Shown: one piece after another, positions 26,316 to 28,597 of the stretch
Position numbering within the stretch: the stretch's first letter is position 1
Layout of the letters: each line of letters begins with the position of its first letter
Assembly: GCA_001839685.1 (NCBI GenBank)
Contig: MLAK01000510.1
Coordinates: 44,634-73,230, forward strand
DNA: 28,597 nucleotides
Source: Tritrichomonas foetus
Taxonomy: Eukaryota > Parabasalia > Tritrichomonadida > Tritrichomonadidae
Direction: 5' to 3'
Program-made: the position numbers and the translations under genes
Notes under the pieces: generated by a model
Databases searched by the model: none
Seen by the model: only the letters and a program-made list of their open reading frames with translations
What the model was told of the DNA's origin: nothing

Positions 26316-28597
26316 TTATAAAGTGAATTCATCATCATCCTCATCTTCATTATCATTGGAAAAAACCGTTTCTGGTTGTTCTTCATCATCTGTCATCATA
26401 CTATCAGATGTTGATCTTTCTTTATTCTTCCAAATAACAATATATCTCCAAATAATATATCCTGTTGTTGAAAGTACAAGGAACCCAGCAATAATACCAA
26501 TAATATAAAATGGAAAGTTTTTGGTCTGGTCATTACCATGTTCTCCTTGTTCATTATTATTGGCATCAGATTCATATGCAACTAGACATATTTGTGAATC
26601 ATCTAGTGTTCTACATTCTGCGGCTCCATATGGAAGTGTTGAAACACCAAATAATTGTGTCCAATTTTCACATGAAACAAAGTTATATCCACATATAATT
26701 TTCCAATCTGGATTATTTCCTGTTTCTGTATCAATGTTTCCATCTTCTTTTTGAATTGTAATTTTGTTAGCTTTATCTGGTAAATCAATACCATCTTCTA
26801 AAATGATTGCAGGAGTTCGTATGTCAGTAGATGCATTATAATATAATATGATTTGAGTTGTTGGGTTGATAGTTGATGTACCATAAAAAGTTGTTGATGA
26901 CCCAGTATCAATGGTTAACTCTTTTTGAATTTCTACAGAATATAATGAGCTGATAGAACTCCTCTTTAATTCAATATAATCAACAAAGATTTTATTAACA
27001 TTTGAAGAAAGCAATGACTGTTGATAAATTATGAGTTCAACAATCGTAATTGATTCCAATAATTCTTTTTCTGAATGCATTACAAAAATGGAATTGGAGA
27101 GAGTTAATTTGCCATTGATTTGAAGTTCATCATAAAAAGAATTAATATTTAATGTGCTTTCCGAGACATCAGATAAAATATTAACTGGAACAACTTTTTG
27201 ATCAAAGTTAATATACATTGGGTTTTCTGTAGTTCTTATCCCAAAAATGGCTCCTCCATATTTGATATCGCCTTCAGAATCTATTGTGATATTTGTGACA
27301 GAGGAATTAGATCTTAAATAAAATTCAGATCTTGGAGTAGCACGACCTATCATAGTCACATTCGTATAAGAAGTATCAACCCAGGTTATTTCTCCTCTAT
27401 ATTTCAAAGGAATTCCCTCATCTGATCCATCATCCAATTCATATTTATACACTATTAAAATATTGCTCTTGAGTACTCCATCACTTTCATCTTGGTCTGC
27501 ATGTTTATCAACATTAGATTGATCTATACATATTCCTTGAATATCTTCAACATATCCATATGGACATTCATTAATACAATAACCATGGAATTGAACAAAT
27601 TCATCATCACATATAATGCATTTTGTTGAAGATTCACATTCAATACAGTTAAATATCACATCTTTACATACAGAACAAACTTTAATTCCATTAATTGTAT
27701 CATGGTAATATGTCTCGCTAGAGCATTTATCAACGCATTTATTATTTTGAAGCCATTTTCCACTTCCACATGATGTACATACATCAAATGAACTACACGA
27801 GTAACAATTTGTTATAGAATCAGCACAGAGAAGGCAAATAAGTCCAACACCATTATTAGATGAATTACTTTCGTAAAATCCTTCACGACATCCTTCTTCA
27901 CACGTAAAACTGCTCGTGAGATATTTTCCATGTTCACACGATGTACAAATATCGGAGTTATCACATAGGATACAATCGGGAATGGTTGAGTTACATAATT
28001 GACACTCATATAGCAGTGTTTCTTTATTCAATTCTAAGAAATAGCTATCAAAACATGATGTACAGTTATTTCCAGGGCATGTGTGACACCCTTCAGAACA
28101 ATGCTGACATTCTTTCCCAATACCATTTACACCGAATGATTTTTCATAGTAATGAAGTTGGCACTCATTGATACATGATCCATCTTGTAACCATTTTTCT
28201 TCTTTACACTCAGTGCAAACTGAAGAATTAGGACATTGTGAACAATTTTTCAATGGAATATCACATTTTGAACATAGACCATTATAACCATAAAAGTTAG
28301 GATAATGAGAATCATAATATCCATCATCACATTTGACAACACATTTATCAACTTTCAAAAATTGATTTCCTTGGCATCTCGTACATACTGATTCACTCGA
28401 ACATAATTGACAATCTCCGATGAGATTTTTATGGTTTTGACAATTTTCACACTTTGCAGCAAAACCTTCAGTAGAAGAATTCTGTTTAATAAAGTATCCA
28501 GATGAGCATTCTTTGATGCATTTATTTTCTTCCAAATATTCACCTGATTTGCATTCAAGACATGTATCTTGATTAGAACATTTGTTACATTCACCTA
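26316..28597 (-). CDS. Cysteine-rich type I membrane surface protein (furin/growth-factor-receptor-like repeats), 5' end beyond the window
   Basis: The frame is open to the right edge with no start, so the N-terminus and any signal peptide are missing; about 759 residues are visible. The first 365 or so hold at least six furin-like/GFR Cys-rich units of the type C-x2-C...C-x-x-C...W/YL...C-x3-C...GYY. A 310-residue beta-rich, Cys-poor region follows, with many N-x-S/T sites, then a small Cys set (CGYNFVSCENW, AECRTLDDSQIC). One TM (about 25 residues, FYIIGIIAGFLVLSTTGYIIW) and a 37-residue Ser/Asp/Glu-rich cytosolic tail end the chain. Similar architectures occur in surface antigens of diplomonads, ciliates and trichomonads. 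It is probably an exposed adhesion or protective surface protein (inference). It is convergent with Stealth 2 across about 260 bases. Confidence 0.85.
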   Translation of the reverse strand, partial: GECNKCSNQDTCLECKSGEYLEENKCIKECSSGYFIKQNSSTEGFAAKCENCQNHKNLIGDCQLCSSESVCTRCQGNQFLKVDKCVVKCDDGYYDSHYPNFYGYNGLCSKCDIPLKNCSQCPNSSVCTECKEEKWLQDGSCINECQLHYYEKSFGVNGIGKECQHCSEGCHTCPGNNCTSCFDSYFLELNKETLLYECQLCNSTIPDCILCDNSDICTSCEHGKYLTSSFTCEEGCREGFYESNSSNNGVGLICLLCADSITNCYSCSSFDVCTSCGSGKWLQNNKCVDKCSSETYYHDTINGIKVCSVCKDVIFNCIECESSTKCIICDDEFVQFHGYCINECPYGYVEDIQGICIDQSNVDKHADQDESDGVLKSNILIVYKYELDDGSDEGIPLKYRGEITWVDTSYTNVTMIGRATPRSEFYLRSNSSVTNITIDSEGDIKYGGAIFGIRTTENPMYINFDQKVVPVNILSDVSESTLNINSFYDELQINGKLTLSNSIFVMHSEKELLESITIVELIIYQQSLLSSNVNKIFVDYIELKRSSISSLYSVEIQKELTIDTGSSTTFYGTSTINPTTQIILYYNASTDIRTPAIILEDGIDLPDKANKITIQKEDGNIDTETGNNPDWKIICGYNFVSCENWTQLFGVSTLPYGAAECRTLDDSQICLVAYESDANNNEQGEHGNDQTKNFPFYIIGIIAGFLVLSTTGYIIWRYIVIWKNKERSTSDSMMTDDEEQPETVFSNDNEDEDDDEFTL

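Noticed and set aside
27235..27275. GGAI in the cysteine-rich protein as a Pmp (polymorphic membrane protein) repeat
   Set aside because: Only one copy is present and there is no regular FxxN partner, so chance is enough.

Overview
The window looks like nuclear DNA of a parabasalid protist, most like a Tritrichomonas/Trichomonas-type genome. It is very AT-rich. About 21 kb of coding sequence sits in long uninterrupted ORFs with no visible introns. Intergenic stretches are short (0.2-1.3 kb). Several genes have the trichomonad initiator motif TCA-Y-(T/A) a few bases before the start codon, and a Myb-recognition-like AACGATA core recurs upstream of starts. The gene types fit: CAMK-like kinase, paired Stealth phosphotransferases, a cysteine-rich surface protein, and poly-N/poly-Q linkers. 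The species call is inference; no rRNA or other marker gene is present.

Layout from left to right: (1) a possible 3' end of a membrane-protein gene at the left edge (3-128), then about 0.9 kb non-coding. (2) A 2007-residue low-complexity Ser/Thr/Glu/Asp protein on + (1015-7038). Convergent with it is a CoA-dependent acyltransferase/condensation-fold enzyme on - (7232-8470). (3) A TEX264-like GyrI-fold membrane protein on - (9458-10072), divergent from an oxysterol-binding-protein-related lipid-transfer protein on + (10956-12122). (4) An orphan four-TM protein on - (12324-13241), divergent from an XMAP215/Dis1-family TOG-domain protein on + (13696-17745). (5) A CAMK/AMPK-like kinase on + (18895-20067) and a SLC35/TPT-family sugar-phosphate or nucleotide-sugar transporter on + (20720-21688). 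(6) Two divergent Stealth-family phosphotransferases (21958-23301 on -, 24560-26056 on +). (7) A cysteine-rich type I surface protein on - that runs off the right edge (26316-28597).

No operon-like system is evident, since each gene seems to have its own promoter. The loose themes are secretory-pathway functions (nucleotide-sugar transport plus two Golgi-type sugar-phosphate transferases and a glycosylatable surface protein) and ER/lipid functions (TEX264-like, ORP). The most distinctive non-coding signals are: an exactly 14-bp-periodic CGATA array just before the TOG gene; interleaved inverted repeats (A-B-A'-B') before the ORP gene; a 20-bp tandem repeat running into the start codon of the second Stealth gene; and a hairpin between the convergent genes at 7.1 kb. 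I did not find a clearly new multi-gene system. The 2007-residue protein, with its regularly recurring basic His/Lys clusters and its acidic C-terminal half, is the most unusual gene product.
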